This document shows positions 7,075 through 15,194 of a DNA stretch of 64,000 nt, one piece after another. Every line of letters begins with the position of its first letter. The stretch's first letter is position 1. Source of the stretch: Stackebrandtia endophytica. GTDB taxonomy: Bacteria; Actinomycetota; Actinomycetes; Mycobacteriales; Micromonosporaceae. The position numbers were made by a program, and so were the translations under genes. Location of the stretch: contig NZ_VFOW01000001.1 in assembly GCF_006716355.1 (NCBI RefSeq), forward strand, positions 4,402,001 through 4,466,000, written 5' to 3'. The notes under the pieces were generated by a model. That model ran no database searches and was not told where the DNA came from. It was given only the letters and a program-made list of their open reading frames with translations.

Positions 7075-8541
7075 ATGACTGATTCCGGTACCACCGACAC
7101 CATCGACGAGCCGATGAAGGGCACTTCGAAACCCGGAAGTTGGGGTGACCTGTTCGGCCCCGGCCGCGCCACCCCCGCCGTCGTGCTGGCCAGCGGTGTC
7201 GCCATGTACGCGTTGACGGTATTCGTGACCGCCGCCCTGATGCCCTCGATCGTGTCCGACATCGGTGGCGGCCGGTACTACGCCTGGGTCACCACGGCCT
7301 TCCTGATCCCGTCGGTGATCGCCTCGATGCAGGTGAGCCGACTGCTGTCCCGGTTCGGCGCCTCGGGCTCCTACGCTGTCGCATTCGGACTGTTCGCCTC
7401 CGGCTCCCTGGCGATCGCGGTCAGCCCGGTCATGGAGCTACTGCTGGTGGGACGGTTCGTTCAGGGCTTCGGCGGTGGACTGCTGGCCGGTCTCGGCTAC
7501 GCGGTCATCCGCGCCGCATTGCCGGAGCGATTGTGGACACGGGCGGCCGGCCTGGTGTCGGCGATGTGGGGCGTGGGAACACTCGGCGGCCCGGCCCTGG
7601 GAGGCGTCTTCGCCAACCTGGGATGGTGGCGACACCCGTTCGTCCTCCTGATGTTGCTGTCCATTCTGCTCGGTTATCTGGGAGTGCGGGCCCTGCCCCG
7701 CGACGGCGACCGAACCGCCGCTCGCACCCCCATGCCCGTCGGTGCCCTGGTGTCGTTGACGCTGGCCTCGGCCGCGTTCAGCGTGACTTCCATTCTGCCT
7801 CAAGGCATCTGGACCATCATCGGCTTGACTGCGGGAGTCGCGCTCATCGTCGGATTCGTGCTGATCGAGCGGAACGGTGAGACGACCGTCCTTCCGCGAC
7901 TCACCTACCGGCGGCGCAACCCCCTCAAATGGATCTACCTGGTGTTGGCTGCCTTGTGTGCGGCCGTGATGACCGAGATGTTCATTCCCCTGTTCGGACA
8001 GGAACTGGGCAACCTGAACCCGCTCATGGCCGGCTTCCTCGGCGCCACCATCTCGATCGGTTGGACCGTGACCCAGTTGTTCAGCGTCAACCTCACCTCC
8101 GACGCCGCCAAGCGGGCCGCCATCCGGCTCGGCCCGTTGGCGGTGGTCGCCGGGCTCATCGCCTACGGGCTCATGCAGACCACCGACGCCTCCGTCATCA
8201 CGGTCGTCGGATGGTCGGTCGTGCTGATCGTGGCGGGAGCCGGCATCGGTGTCGCCTTCCCGCACCTCAGCGTCGCCGCCATGAGTAGCACCGACGACGA
8301 GGAGGAGGGAAACAAGGCCGCCGCCGGCGTCGGTACCACCGAGCTGATCGCCAACGCGGTAGCCTCCGCCGTGGCGGGAATCCTGGTGAGTCTCGGAGAA
8401 CCCTCGATGCTGGACTCCGCCCGGTACATGGCCTTCGGTATCGCGATCATCGCGGTCCTGGGGGCGGTGGCGGCCCGATTCGCCTCGCCGGTGACACCAC
8501 CGGACCGCTTGGGCCCCAAGCCGACCCGTCACCGAGAGTGA
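7075..8541 (+). CDS. SoxR-controlled MFS multidrug efflux transporter
   Basis: A 488-residue polytopic membrane protein with a cytoplasmic N-tail of about 35 residues and roughly 12-14 hydrophobic segments. Major-facilitator features include the RLLSRFGASGSY loop between helices 2 and 3, GRFVQGFGGGLLAGLGYA, and a GTLGGPALGG motif-C-like stretch in helix 5, typical of drug/proton antiporters. Divergence from soxR and the SoxR box at its promoter suggest export of a redox-active compound, self-made or foreign; the substrate is inferred only. The ATG lacks a ribosome-binding sequence and lies at the predicted transcription start. Confidence 0.88.
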   Translation: MTDSGTTDTIDEPMKGTSKPGSWGDLFGPGRATPAVVLASGVAMYALTVFVTAALMPSIVSDIGGGRYYAWVTTAFLIPSVIASMQVSRLLSRFGASGSYAVAFGLFASGSLAIAVSPVMELLLVGRFVQGFGGGLLAGLGYAVIRAALPERLWTRAAGLVSAMWGVGTLGGPALGGVFANLGWWRHPFVLLMLLSILLGYLGVRALPRDGDRTAARTPMPVGALVSLTLASAAFSVTSILPQGIWTIIGLTAGVALIVGFVLIERNGETTVLPRLTYRRRNPLKWIYLVLAALCAAVMTEMFIPLFGQELGNLNPLMAGFLGATISIGWTVTQLFSVNLTSDAAKRAAIRLGPLAVVAGLIAYGLMQTTDASVITVVGWSVVLIVAGAGIGVAFPHLSVAAMSSTDDEEEGNKAAAGVGTTELIANAVASAVAGILVSLGEPSMLDSARYMAFGIAIIAVLGAVAARFASPVTPPDRLGPKPTRHRE

Positions 8542-8699
8542 CCACCGCGGTGGCTTCCTCGCCCGGCCGCGTCACCCATGGCGGTCGGGCGATGATCAGA
8601 GCGCGACACCCGCACGTCGCGGGGCCGGAGCCGGTCCGACCACAAGCGACCCGAGCCGCTCCGCCTGTTCGCCCGGTGAGATCGACCTCTATTATTCCC

Positions 8700-8728
8700 G
8701 TTCGCCAGTCGCTCCGCTGGCAGCGAAC
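8700..8728. promoter_or_regulatory. GTTCGC/GCGAAC inverted repeat upstream of clpP1
   Basis: GTTCGCCAG (8700-8708) and CTGGCAGCGAAC (8717-8728) form an imperfect inverted repeat about 80 nt before clpP1. Actinobacterial clp promoters are activated by ClgR, whose sites contain GTTCGC-type half sites, but with closer spacing, so this is a weak candidate. The rest of the 269-bp gap (8542-8810) shows no gene. Confidence 0.3.
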
Positions 8729-8810
8729 AAAGGCCTATCTTGCGGCGAATCGTCGGCGTGGGCGGTTAGGGTCGCAGGAGCTAGATACGTACCAACTATG
8801 AGAGGGCGTT

Positions 8811-9440
8811 ATGACACACCCGGTGACACCGTATCCCGTCGCCCGCCGCGGCGATGACGCCGCTAACGCCGGCTTCGACGACATGGTCTTCAACCGGTTG
8901 CTCAGGGAGCGGATCGTCTTCCTGGGCACCGAGGTCAACAGTCAGGTGGCCAACCGTGTTAGCGCCCAGTTGCTGCTGCTGGCGGCCGAAGACCCTGAGC
9001 GTGACATCAACCTGTACATCAATTCCCCCGGTGGTTCGGTGTTCGACGGCCTCGCCGTGTACGACACCATGCAGTTCATCAAGAACGACGTGGCGACCTT
9101 CGCGATGGGTATGGCCGCTTCGATGGGTCAGTTCCTGCTGTGCGCCGGCACCCCCGGTAAGCGCTACGCGCTCCCGCACGCCCGGATCATGATGCACCAG
9201 CCCTCCGGTGGTATCGGCGGTACCGCCTCCGACGTGGCGATCCTGGCCGACCAGATGCTCTACACCAAGAAGCTCTTCCAGGAGCGCATCGCCCAGCACA
9301 CCGGCCGGACGTTGGAGGAGATCGAGACCGACTCCGACCGCGACCGTTGGTTCACGGCCGAAGAGGCCAAGGAATACGGCTTCATCGATCACGTCGTCAG
9401 CGGTGCGGGCCAGGTTCCCGGCGCCGGGAACAGTAACTAG
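8811..9440 (+). CDS. clpP1: ATP-dependent Clp protease proteolytic subunit 1
   Basis: The 209-residue serine peptidase has the catalytic triad Ser104 (GMAASMGQ), His129 (MMHQPSGG) and Asp178. The ATG follows GAGAGGGCG. Actinobacteria generally make a mixed ClpP1-ClpP2 tetradecamer docked to ClpX or ClpC1 that degrades tagged and damaged proteins; the two different subunits here, only 20 nt apart, fit that arrangement. The C-terminal extension rich in Gly, Pro and Asn after SGAGQVPG is short and variable in the family. Confidence 0.97.
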   Translation: MTHPVTPYPVARRGDDAANAGFDDMVFNRLLRERIVFLGTEVNSQVANRVSAQLLLLAAEDPERDINLYINSPGGSVFDGLAVYDTMQFIKNDVATFAMGMAASMGQFLLCAGTPGKRYALPHARIMMHQPSGGIGGTASDVAILADQMLYTKKLFQERIAQHTGRTLEEIETDSDRDRWFTAEEAKEYGFIDHVVSGAGQVPGAGNSN

Positions 9441-9460
9441 CGCAAGGGGATGAGCTGAAG

Positions 9461-10099
9461 ATGACTTACGAAACGCACGGCCGATACATCATCCCGTCCT
9501 TCACCGAGAAGACCTCTTACGGTGTCAAGGAGATGAACCCCTACAACAAGATGTTCGAGAACCGGATCATCTTCCTGGGGTCACCCGTCGACGACACCTC
9601 GGCCAACGACATCATGTCGCAGCTGATCGTGCTGGAGGAGAACGACCCGGACCGGGAAATCGAGATCTACATCAACTCCCCGGGCGGCTCGCTCACCGCG
9701 TTGATGGCCATCTACGACACCATGCAGTTCGTGCGGCCCGACATCCGGACCGTGTGCATGGGACAAGCGGCTTCGGCCGCGGCGATCCTGTTGGCGGCCG
9801 GTACCCCCGGCAAGCGGGTCGCACTGCCCAACTCGCGCGTGATCATCCACCAGCCCGCCACCGAAGGCACCTACGGTCAGGCCTCCGACATGGAGATCCA
9901 GGCCCGCGAGATCCTTCGGATGCGTGAGCAGATGGAAAAGGTGCTGGCCCGTCACACCGGCCAGAGCCACGATGTCATCAAGAAGGACATCGAGCGCGAC
10001 AAGATCTTCACCGCGGAGGAGGCCAAGGCCTACGGCCTGGTCGACAGCGTCCTCACGTACCGGAAGAAGAACGCGGGCAAGACCGCCAAAGCCTCGTAG
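9461..10099 (+). CDS. clpP2: ATP-dependent Clp protease proteolytic subunit 2
   Basis: A 212-residue paralogue of ClpP1 with triad Ser105 (GQAASAAA), His130 (IIHQPA) and Asp180. The N-terminal section (residues 1-35) is longer and different from ClpP1, as in mycobacteria where the two rings have separate roles and ClpP2 docks the ATPase. It is 20 nt downstream of clpP1 with a GGGGATGAG ribosome site, so the two are surely one operon. A hairpin covers its stop codon; clpX starts 264 nt later. Confidence 0.97.
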   Translation: MTYETHGRYIIPSFTEKTSYGVKEMNPYNKMFENRIIFLGSPVDDTSANDIMSQLIVLEENDPDREIEIYINSPGGSLTALMAIYDTMQFVRPDIRTVCMGQAASAAAILLAAGTPGKRVALPNSRVIIHQPATEGTYGQASDMEIQAREILRMREQMEKVLARHTGQSHDVIKKDIERDKIFTAEEAKAYGLVDSVLTYRKKNAGKTAKAS

Positions 10100-10142
10100 A
10101 CCACTACTGGGTGCGTCCGGCCTCGGGCGCGCCCAGTGGTCT
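10098..10142 (+). terminator. Imperfect hairpin after clpP2
   Basis: AGACCACT (10098-10105) pairs with AGTGGTCT (10135-10142), with further GC pairing inside. No U-tract follows; it may only attenuate readthrough into clpX. The rest of the gap to 10363 shows no gene. Confidence 0.45.
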
Positions 10143-10363
10143 ATCCGGCCTCGGGTCACACCACGGGTGGGATCGTCCGGTGGGACCCGAAAGCGGATGG
10201 CACGTCGGCGTCAATCCGGGTACGGTCGGGTGTGGTGCGACGCCGTACCGCAGGAGGCGCGCAAGCCGAGCCGCCCAGCGTTCGGCGGCAACAGATTGGT
10301 GGGGGACCAAGCAAGTGTCCCGGTTGAGAATCGGGCGATGATGATTGCAGGGAGTGGGCAGGC

Positions 10364-11665
10364 GTGGCACCACGACTGAGCGACAGTGAAATGCTGAAAT
10401 GTTCGTTCTGCGGCAAGTCCCAACGTCAGGTGAAGAAACTGATCGCGGGGCACGGCGTCTATATCTGTGACGAGTGTGTCGACCTCTGCAACGAGATCAT
10501 CGAGGAGGAGGCCGCCGAAGCCGCTGCGGCCACCTGGCACGAGTTGCCCAAGCCCAAGGAGATCTGCGAATTCCTCGACGAGTACGTCGTCGGGCAGACC
10601 GATGCCAAACGCGCGTTGGCCGTCGCGGTCTACAACCATTACAAACGCGTGCAGGTGGACGCCACCGGCGCGGCGGCGACCAAGGCCAGCGAACCGGTCG
10701 AGCTGTCGAAGTCCAACATTCTCATGGTTGGACCCACCGGTAGCGGCAAGACCCACCTCGCGCAGACCCTCGCCCGCATCCTGAACGTCCCGTTCGCCAT
10801 CGCCGACGCGACCGCGCTCACCGAGGCCGGGTACGTCGGTGAGGATGTCGAGAACATCCTGCTGAAACTGATCGTCGCCGCCGACTACGACATAAAACGG
10901 GCCGAGACCGGCATCATCTACATCGACGAGATCGACAAGGCCGGACGCAAATCAGAGAGCCCCTCCATCACCCGCGACGTCTCCGGGGAGGGCGTCCAGC
11001 AGGCGCTGTTGAAGATCCTTGAGGGCACTACCGCGTCGGTCCCGCCGCAGGGCGGGCGCAAACATCCCCACCAGGACTTCCTCCAGATCGACACCACCAA
11101 CATCCTGTTCATCTGCGGCGGTTCCTTCGCCGGATTGCAGGACATCGTCCAACAGCGGGTCGGCAAGCGGGGACTGGGTTTCACCGCGCAGGTGCACGCC
11201 AAGAGCGACCGTTCCGACAACGATCTGCTGGCCCAGGTCATGCCCGAGGACCTGTTGCAGTTCGGATTGATACCGGAGTTCGTGGGCCGGGTACCGGTGC
11301 TGACGACCGTCCGCGAACTCGACAAGCCCGCGCTGGTGAAGATCCTCACCGAGCCGCGCAACGCACTGATCAAGCAGTACCAGCGGCTGCTGGAACTCGA
11401 CGGTGTGGAACTGGTCTTCGAAGACGACGCGGTCGAACCGATCGCCGACCAGGCCCTGCTGCGAGGCACCGGGGCACGCGGACTGCGCGCCATCATGGAA
11501 GAGGTGCTGCAGCCGGTGATGTACGAGATACCCAGCCACGCCGACAAGGTGGCCCGGGTTGTCATCACCGCCGACGTGGTCCGCAAGAACGTCAACCCGA
11601 CGCTGGTGCCCCGCACCAGCCAACTGCGTCAGACGCGGTCACTGCGTCGCAAGAAGTCCGCGTAG
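10364..11665 (+). CDS. clpX: ATP-dependent Clp protease ATP-binding subunit ClpX
   Basis: A 433-residue AAA+ unfoldase starting at GTG. The N-terminal zinc domain has C-x2-C (13, 16) and C-x2-C (35, 38). Walker A is GPTGSGKT (123-130), Walker [10 protein letters not shown], and the R-V-G-K-R-G-L-G-F region after the Walker B block resembles the IGF/ClpP-docking loop (here LGF in place of IGF, as in other actinobacteria). A C-terminal small domain with [11 protein letters not shown] contains sensor II. It unfolds substrates and feeds them to the ClpP1-ClpP2 barrel encoded just upstream. Confidence 0.97.
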   Translation: MAPRLSDSEMLKCSFCGKSQRQVKKLIAGHGVYICDECVDLCNEIIEEEAAEAAAATWHELPKPKEICEFLDEYVVGQTDAKRALAVAVYNHYKRVQVDATGAAATKASEPVELSKSNILMVGPTGSGKTHLAQTLARILNVPFAIADATALTEAGYVGEDVENILLKLIVAADYDIKRAETGIIYIDEIDKAGRKSESPSITRDVSGEGVQQALLKILEGTTASVPPQGGRKHPHQDFLQIDTTNILFICGGSFAGLQDIVQQRVGKRGLGFTAQVHAKSDRSDNDLLAQVMPEDLLQFGLIPEFVGRVPVLTTVRELDKPALVKILTEPRNALIKQYQRLLELDGVELVFEDDAVEPIADQALLRGTGARGLRAIMEEVLQPVMYEIPSHADKVARVVITADVVRKNVNPTLVPRTSQLRQTRSLRRKKSA

Positions 11666-11712
11666 TCTCGACGCCGCCCCCGCACGCCACGCCGACGACG
11701 TAGGGTGGATCG

Positions 11713-13479
11713 GTGTCTTCCCCCGCCCGGACCGCCGCATCGACTGATCACTACGACGTCGTGGTCGTCGGTTCCGGTTTCGGCGGAAGCGTCACCGCAC
11801 TGCGGTTGACGGAGAAGGGCTACCGGGTCGCCGTGTTGGAGGCCGGTCGACGGTTCGACGATCCCAGCCAGGCCGATCCGAGGCGGCGACACCGTGCCCT
11901 GCCGAAGACCTCCTGGCGCCTCCGCCGGTACCTGTGGGCGCCGTTGTTGGGATGCACCGGTATTCAGCGGATCCATCTCGTCGGCGGTCAACGTGCCAGC
12001 CGGGTCCTGGTTCTGGCGGGAGCGGGCGTCGGGGGCGGTTCCCTGGTGTACGCCAACACCCTCTACCGACCGCCCCAATCCTACTTCGACGATCCACAGT
12101 GGCGAGACATCACCGACTGGGCCGCCGAACTGGCACCCCATTACGACCAGGCCTCCCGCATGCTCGGCGTGGTGGACAACCCCGTCGTCACGCCCGCCGA
12201 CGACGCGATCCGGCGAGTCGCGCAGGACATGGGAGTCGGCGACACCTACCGACCCACCCGGGTCGGCGTCCACTTCACGCCGGGCCGTGACCCGCTGGCC
12301 GACGGGGAACCGGAGACGGTCGCCGACCCGTACTTCGGCGGTGCCGGACCGAACCGGGCCGGCTGCATCGCCTGCGGCTCCTGTATGACCGGTTGTCGGG
12401 TCGGCGCCAAGAACATGTTGACCGAGAACTACCTCTACCTGGCCGAACGCCACGGTGCCGTGATCCACCCGTTGACTACTGTGGATCGGATCGTTCCGCG
12501 AACCGGGGGCGGCTACCGCGTCGAGACCTCCCGAACCGGCTGGCGCCCCGGACGGCGAACCCTCACCGCCGACCAGGTCGTACTGGCCGCCGGGACCTAC
12601 GGCACCCAGACACTGCTGCACCGCATGAAGGCCACCGGAGCACTACCCCACCTCTCACCGCGGCTGGGGGAGTTGACCCGCACCAACTCCGAGGCCCTGC
12701 TGGGCGTCGAGCGGTTTCGCACCGCCGGGCCCGACCACAGCCGCGGCCTGGCGATCACCTCGTCGTTCCACCCCGACGAACACACCCACGTCGAACCGAC
12801 CCGATACGGTGCCGGTTCCAACGCCATGGGGCTGCTGCGAACCCTCCTGGTCGACGGCGGCGGCGGACCCCGATGGCGCCGATTCCTCGGACTGGTGGCC
12901 CGCCACCCGGGCCGACTGCTGCGACTCGCCAAATACCGTCACTGGTCTAGACGCGCCGTGATCGCCCTGGTCATGCAGAACCGGGACAACTCGATCCGAT
13001 TGAGATGGCGCCGGGGCCGGCTGCGAGCCGAACGCGGCCACGGTGAACCCAACCCCACCTGGATTCCGACCGCGCACCAGACGGTTCGACGGCTGGCCGA
13101 CGAACTCGACTCCTACGCCGGCGGCACCTGGTTGGACCTGTTCGACATCCCGACCACGGCCCACTTCCTAGGCGGTTGCCCCATCGGAGCCGACGCGGAG
13201 CGAGGCGTCATCGACCCGTACCACCGGGTGTTCGGGCACCCGGGGCTGCACGTGGTCGACGGCGCGGCGGTCTCGGCGAACCTCGGGGTCAACCCGTCCC
13301 TGACCATCACCGCTCAGGCGGAGCGGGCGATGTCGATGTGGCCGGTTCACGGCGAACCGGATCGACGCCCGGCACCAGGCCAGCCCTATCGCGCCGTCGC
13401 ACCGATCGCGCCGACCAACCCGGCGGTGCCCGACCACGCGCCGGCGGCCCTGCGGTTCACCGGTGACGGGTCACCGTGA
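11713..13479 (+). CDS. GMC-type oxidoreductase, cholesterol oxidase (ChoD)-like, with cysteine cluster
   Basis: A 588-residue flavoprotein starting at GTG. The N-terminal FAD Rossmann motif is VVVGSGFGGSV (residues 18-28), followed by GVGGGSLVYAN, the GMC segment near the isoalloxazine. Between them and the C-terminal half is CIACGSCMTGC, a four-cysteine group also seen in mycobacterial ChoD-like proteins and suggestive of a metal or Fe-S site. The C-terminus has HFLGGCPIG and HVVDGAAVSANLGVNPSLTI, the GMC signature with the active-site Asn. No signal peptide. Substrate is probably a sterol-like or other hydrophobic alcohol, not proven. It ends by overlapping the convergent hydrolase remnant by 9 nt. 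Confidence 0.85.
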   Translation: MSSPARTAASTDHYDVVVVGSGFGGSVTALRLTEKGYRVAVLEAGRRFDDPSQADPRRRHRALPKTSWRLRRYLWAPLLGCTGIQRIHLVGGQRASRVLVLAGAGVGGGSLVYANTLYRPPQSYFDDPQWRDITDWAAELAPHYDQASRMLGVVDNPVVTPADDAIRRVAQDMGVGDTYRPTRVGVHFTPGRDPLADGEPETVADPYFGGAGPNRAGCIACGSCMTGCRVGAKNMLTENYLYLAERHGAVIHPLTTVDRIVPRTGGGYRVETSRTGWRPGRRTLTADQVVLAAGTYGTQTLLHRMKATGALPHLSPRLGELTRTNSEALLGVERFRTAGPDHSRGLAITSSFHPDEHTHVEPTRYGAGSNAMGLLRTLLVDGGGGPRWRRFLGLVARHPGRLLRLAKYRHWSRRAVIALVMQNRDNSIRLRWRRGRLRAERGHGEPNPTWIPTAHQTVRRLADELDSYAGGTWLDLFDIPTTAHFLGGCPIGADAERGVIDPYHRVFGHPGLHVVDGAAVSANLGVNPSLTITAQAERAMSMWPVHGEPDRRPAPGQPYRAVAPIAPTNPAVPDHAPAALRFTGDGSP

Positions 13480-14299
13480 CCTCGGAGTGAAGAACCGCTC
13501 CAGTGCCGTCACCAGTCGTCGGTTCGCACGGTTCGGCGCATCGTGTCCGGCACCGCTAATGCTGTGGCGCAGCGCCCCCGGTAGGCATGCGGCGAGGCGG
13601 TCGCAGGCGGAGCCGAAATACCCTGGGCTTCGACCACCGTCGAACAACGCGGTCTCGGCGCTGATCGACGCGTACACCTCGGCGGTCGCGTCTCCGTCGC
13701 GCACCGCCCTGGTCTCGGCCACCACGGTCGGGAGGACCTCGGCCCATCGTCGCCCCACCGGGGTGCGTAGGAACACGCCACCCAACCGGGTCTGAATCGA
13801 CTGCGGCAGAGCGGATACGGCACCGGCGGTCCGCAGACCGCGGTTCAGCAGCCCGAATGCCCGGGCGTGATTCCCGTCGTCCACGGCCTCGGCGAACGGT
13901 TCGATGAAGTCGGTGGGAAACCCACCCGAGATGGACACTGCGGGGTCGTAGACCGCGACCTTGGACAGATGGAGCCGACGTGCGGCGGTCAACGCGATGT
14001 ATCCGCCGTAGCTGTGGCCGAAGACGGTGTCCGCCCGGGTGACGGCGAGGATCGCCGCGAGGTCGTCGACCTCGGTCTCGATCGAGTAAGGATCGGCGGC
14101 GGCACTCGAGTCGGCCCGACCTCGACGGTCATGTGTGCACTGTGTACTTAGCCGAGAGCGCCTCGGTGAATCGGCGGTAGTCCGACGCCTGAACGGCGGT
14201 CCCGTGGACGATCACCACGCCGGGTCCGCTTCCGGTGGTGTGCAACCTGACCCGTCCGCCATGGGTCTCCACAAGGGTGGTTGAAGTGTCGGTCACCAT
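13471..14299 (-). pseudogene. Alpha/beta hydrolase interrupted by a frameshift
   Basis: Read on the minus strand, the gene starts at ATG 14299 with a normal hydrolase beginning (GPGVVIVHGTAVQ oxyanion region) and runs 56 codons to KYTVHT followed by TGA at about 14129. In another frame the protein continues at once with RRGRADSSAAADPYSIETEV, then FGHSYGGYIAL with the nucleophile Ser, and a C-terminus with the catalytic His region GAGHDAP, ending at 13471. Homologues read Y-D-R-R-G-R at the junction, so two bases are missing (or one is extra) near 14129-14131. Either a real pseudogene or a sequencing slip; both halves otherwise look intact. Confidence 0.75.
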
Positions 14300-14821
14300 C
14301 GGGTGATTATCCACACCTGCGACAAGCACTGGACCTCGTCGACTCATCGAAACACATTCATGGGGGCGACTTTTCGGGGCGTCCGCGTCGTTCATATCCG
14401 GCACCGACGGAGGGCCGGCGTCGCCGAACGTATGGCGTGAGGGCATGAAAGGCGCACTGTAGACGACGTCCGATATGGAGGACGAGGACTCCGTCTCTCG
14501 GTACGCCCCACCGGTTTCCGAGGTGAAGTTCGCGAGATCGATGTTGCACCAAGGGTTGCCGGGTGTGGTTAGACTCCCGCTCAGAGTGGGTCGGAGGACT
14601 CCCGTCTCCCATACGGCCAGGTCATCGACGGATGCCACGCCCGCCCGACACAACGGCGACTGACAGGTCCGCTGAACTCGGCCCACCCTCACGCCGATGT
14701 CCCGGCGTCCGCATCACGTGACCTGGGTTCTCGAACCCGCCGATCGCGATGCGGTCACGCCCATCCCCTCAACGGCGGCGTGCCATTCGGCCCACCGTGG
14801 CCCGACAGAAAGGTGAGAACA
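14300..14821. other. 522-bp gap without a convincing gene
   Basis: Frames here show no codon bias or recognisable motif. The one structure I see is GGGTTC (14725-14730) and GAACCC (14733-14738), a short inverted repeat about 85 nt upstream of the cysteine-rich peptide gene, which could be an operator for it. Confidence 0.5.
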
Positions 14822-14983
14822 ATGACGTTCATCAACCGCATCGCCGACCGCGCCCTCGAGCGGCTGGCTCCCAGCGCCAAGGCCGAAGCGGCCGAGCCCT
14901 GCTGGTGGGCCAAGTGCTCCGAGGGCTGCTTCAAGCGCTGCTGCCCCGGCAAGGGCTGCACCAGCATCTGCGTCTGCATCTAG
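14822..14983 (+). CDS. Small cysteine-rich peptide, possible RiPP or bacteriocin precursor
   Basis: A 53-codon gene with a good ribosome site (AAAGGTGAGA before ATG). Residues 1-25 form a cysteine-free, probably amphipathic leader (INRIADRALERLAP then Ala/Lys/Glu). The last 27 residues hold eight cysteines at 27, 32, 36, 40, 41, 46, 50 and 52, with two Trp after the first Cys, a Cys-Cys pair, and only Thr47, Ser33 and Ser48 as hydroxyl residues. There is no Sec or Tat signal. Leader-plus-Cys-rich-core architecture, a hairpin terminator right behind, and an ABC permease with two ATPases next on the same strand suggest an exported disulfide-rich or modified peptide. No LanM, YcaO or radical-SAM gene is in the window. 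A metal-binding peptide is an alternative. Confidence 0.7.
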   Translation: MTFINRIADRALERLAPSAKAEAAEPCWWAKCSEGCFKRCCPGKGCTSICVCI

Positions 14984-14992
14984 CGGACACCC

Positions 14993-15019
14993 CCGGGGTC
15001 GGCGGCGAGCCGACCCCGG
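14993..15019 (+). terminator. Hairpin between the cysteine-rich peptide and the ABC genes
   Basis: CCGGGGTCGGC (14993-15003), loop GGCGA, GCCGACCCCGG (15009-15019): a perfect 11-bp stem 10 nt after the peptide stop. It has no long U-tract and could leave a short abundant peptide mRNA with some readthrough into the transporter. Confidence 0.7.
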
Positions 15020-15194
15020 TTCAATCCGACCGACCACCGACGACCCCCTTCCAACGCCACCCCATTGCCACCCCATGGCGTCAAACGATCACATCGGACC
15101 ATCGGCTTGGCAACGAAACCATTTCGACATACCGTTACCGGCTGGTTGGGCGGGATGCTTGACCGCGGTTGCACATACTCGGGAAGGCGGCCCA

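Noticed and set aside
8538-8801. 87-codon frame between the MFS gene and clpP1
   Set aside because: No ribosome site and low-complexity Arg/Pro/Ala translation; the region more likely holds the clpP promoter.
14129-14692. 187-codon minus-strand frame as a full-length gene
   Set aside because: Only its last 56 codons resemble a protein (the start of the frameshifted hydrolase); the upstream part has no features.
15009-15060. GGTTCAATCC resembling a tRNA T-loop
   Set aside because: No acceptor, anticodon or D-arm pairing could be built around it; it is the right arm and flank of the terminator hairpin.
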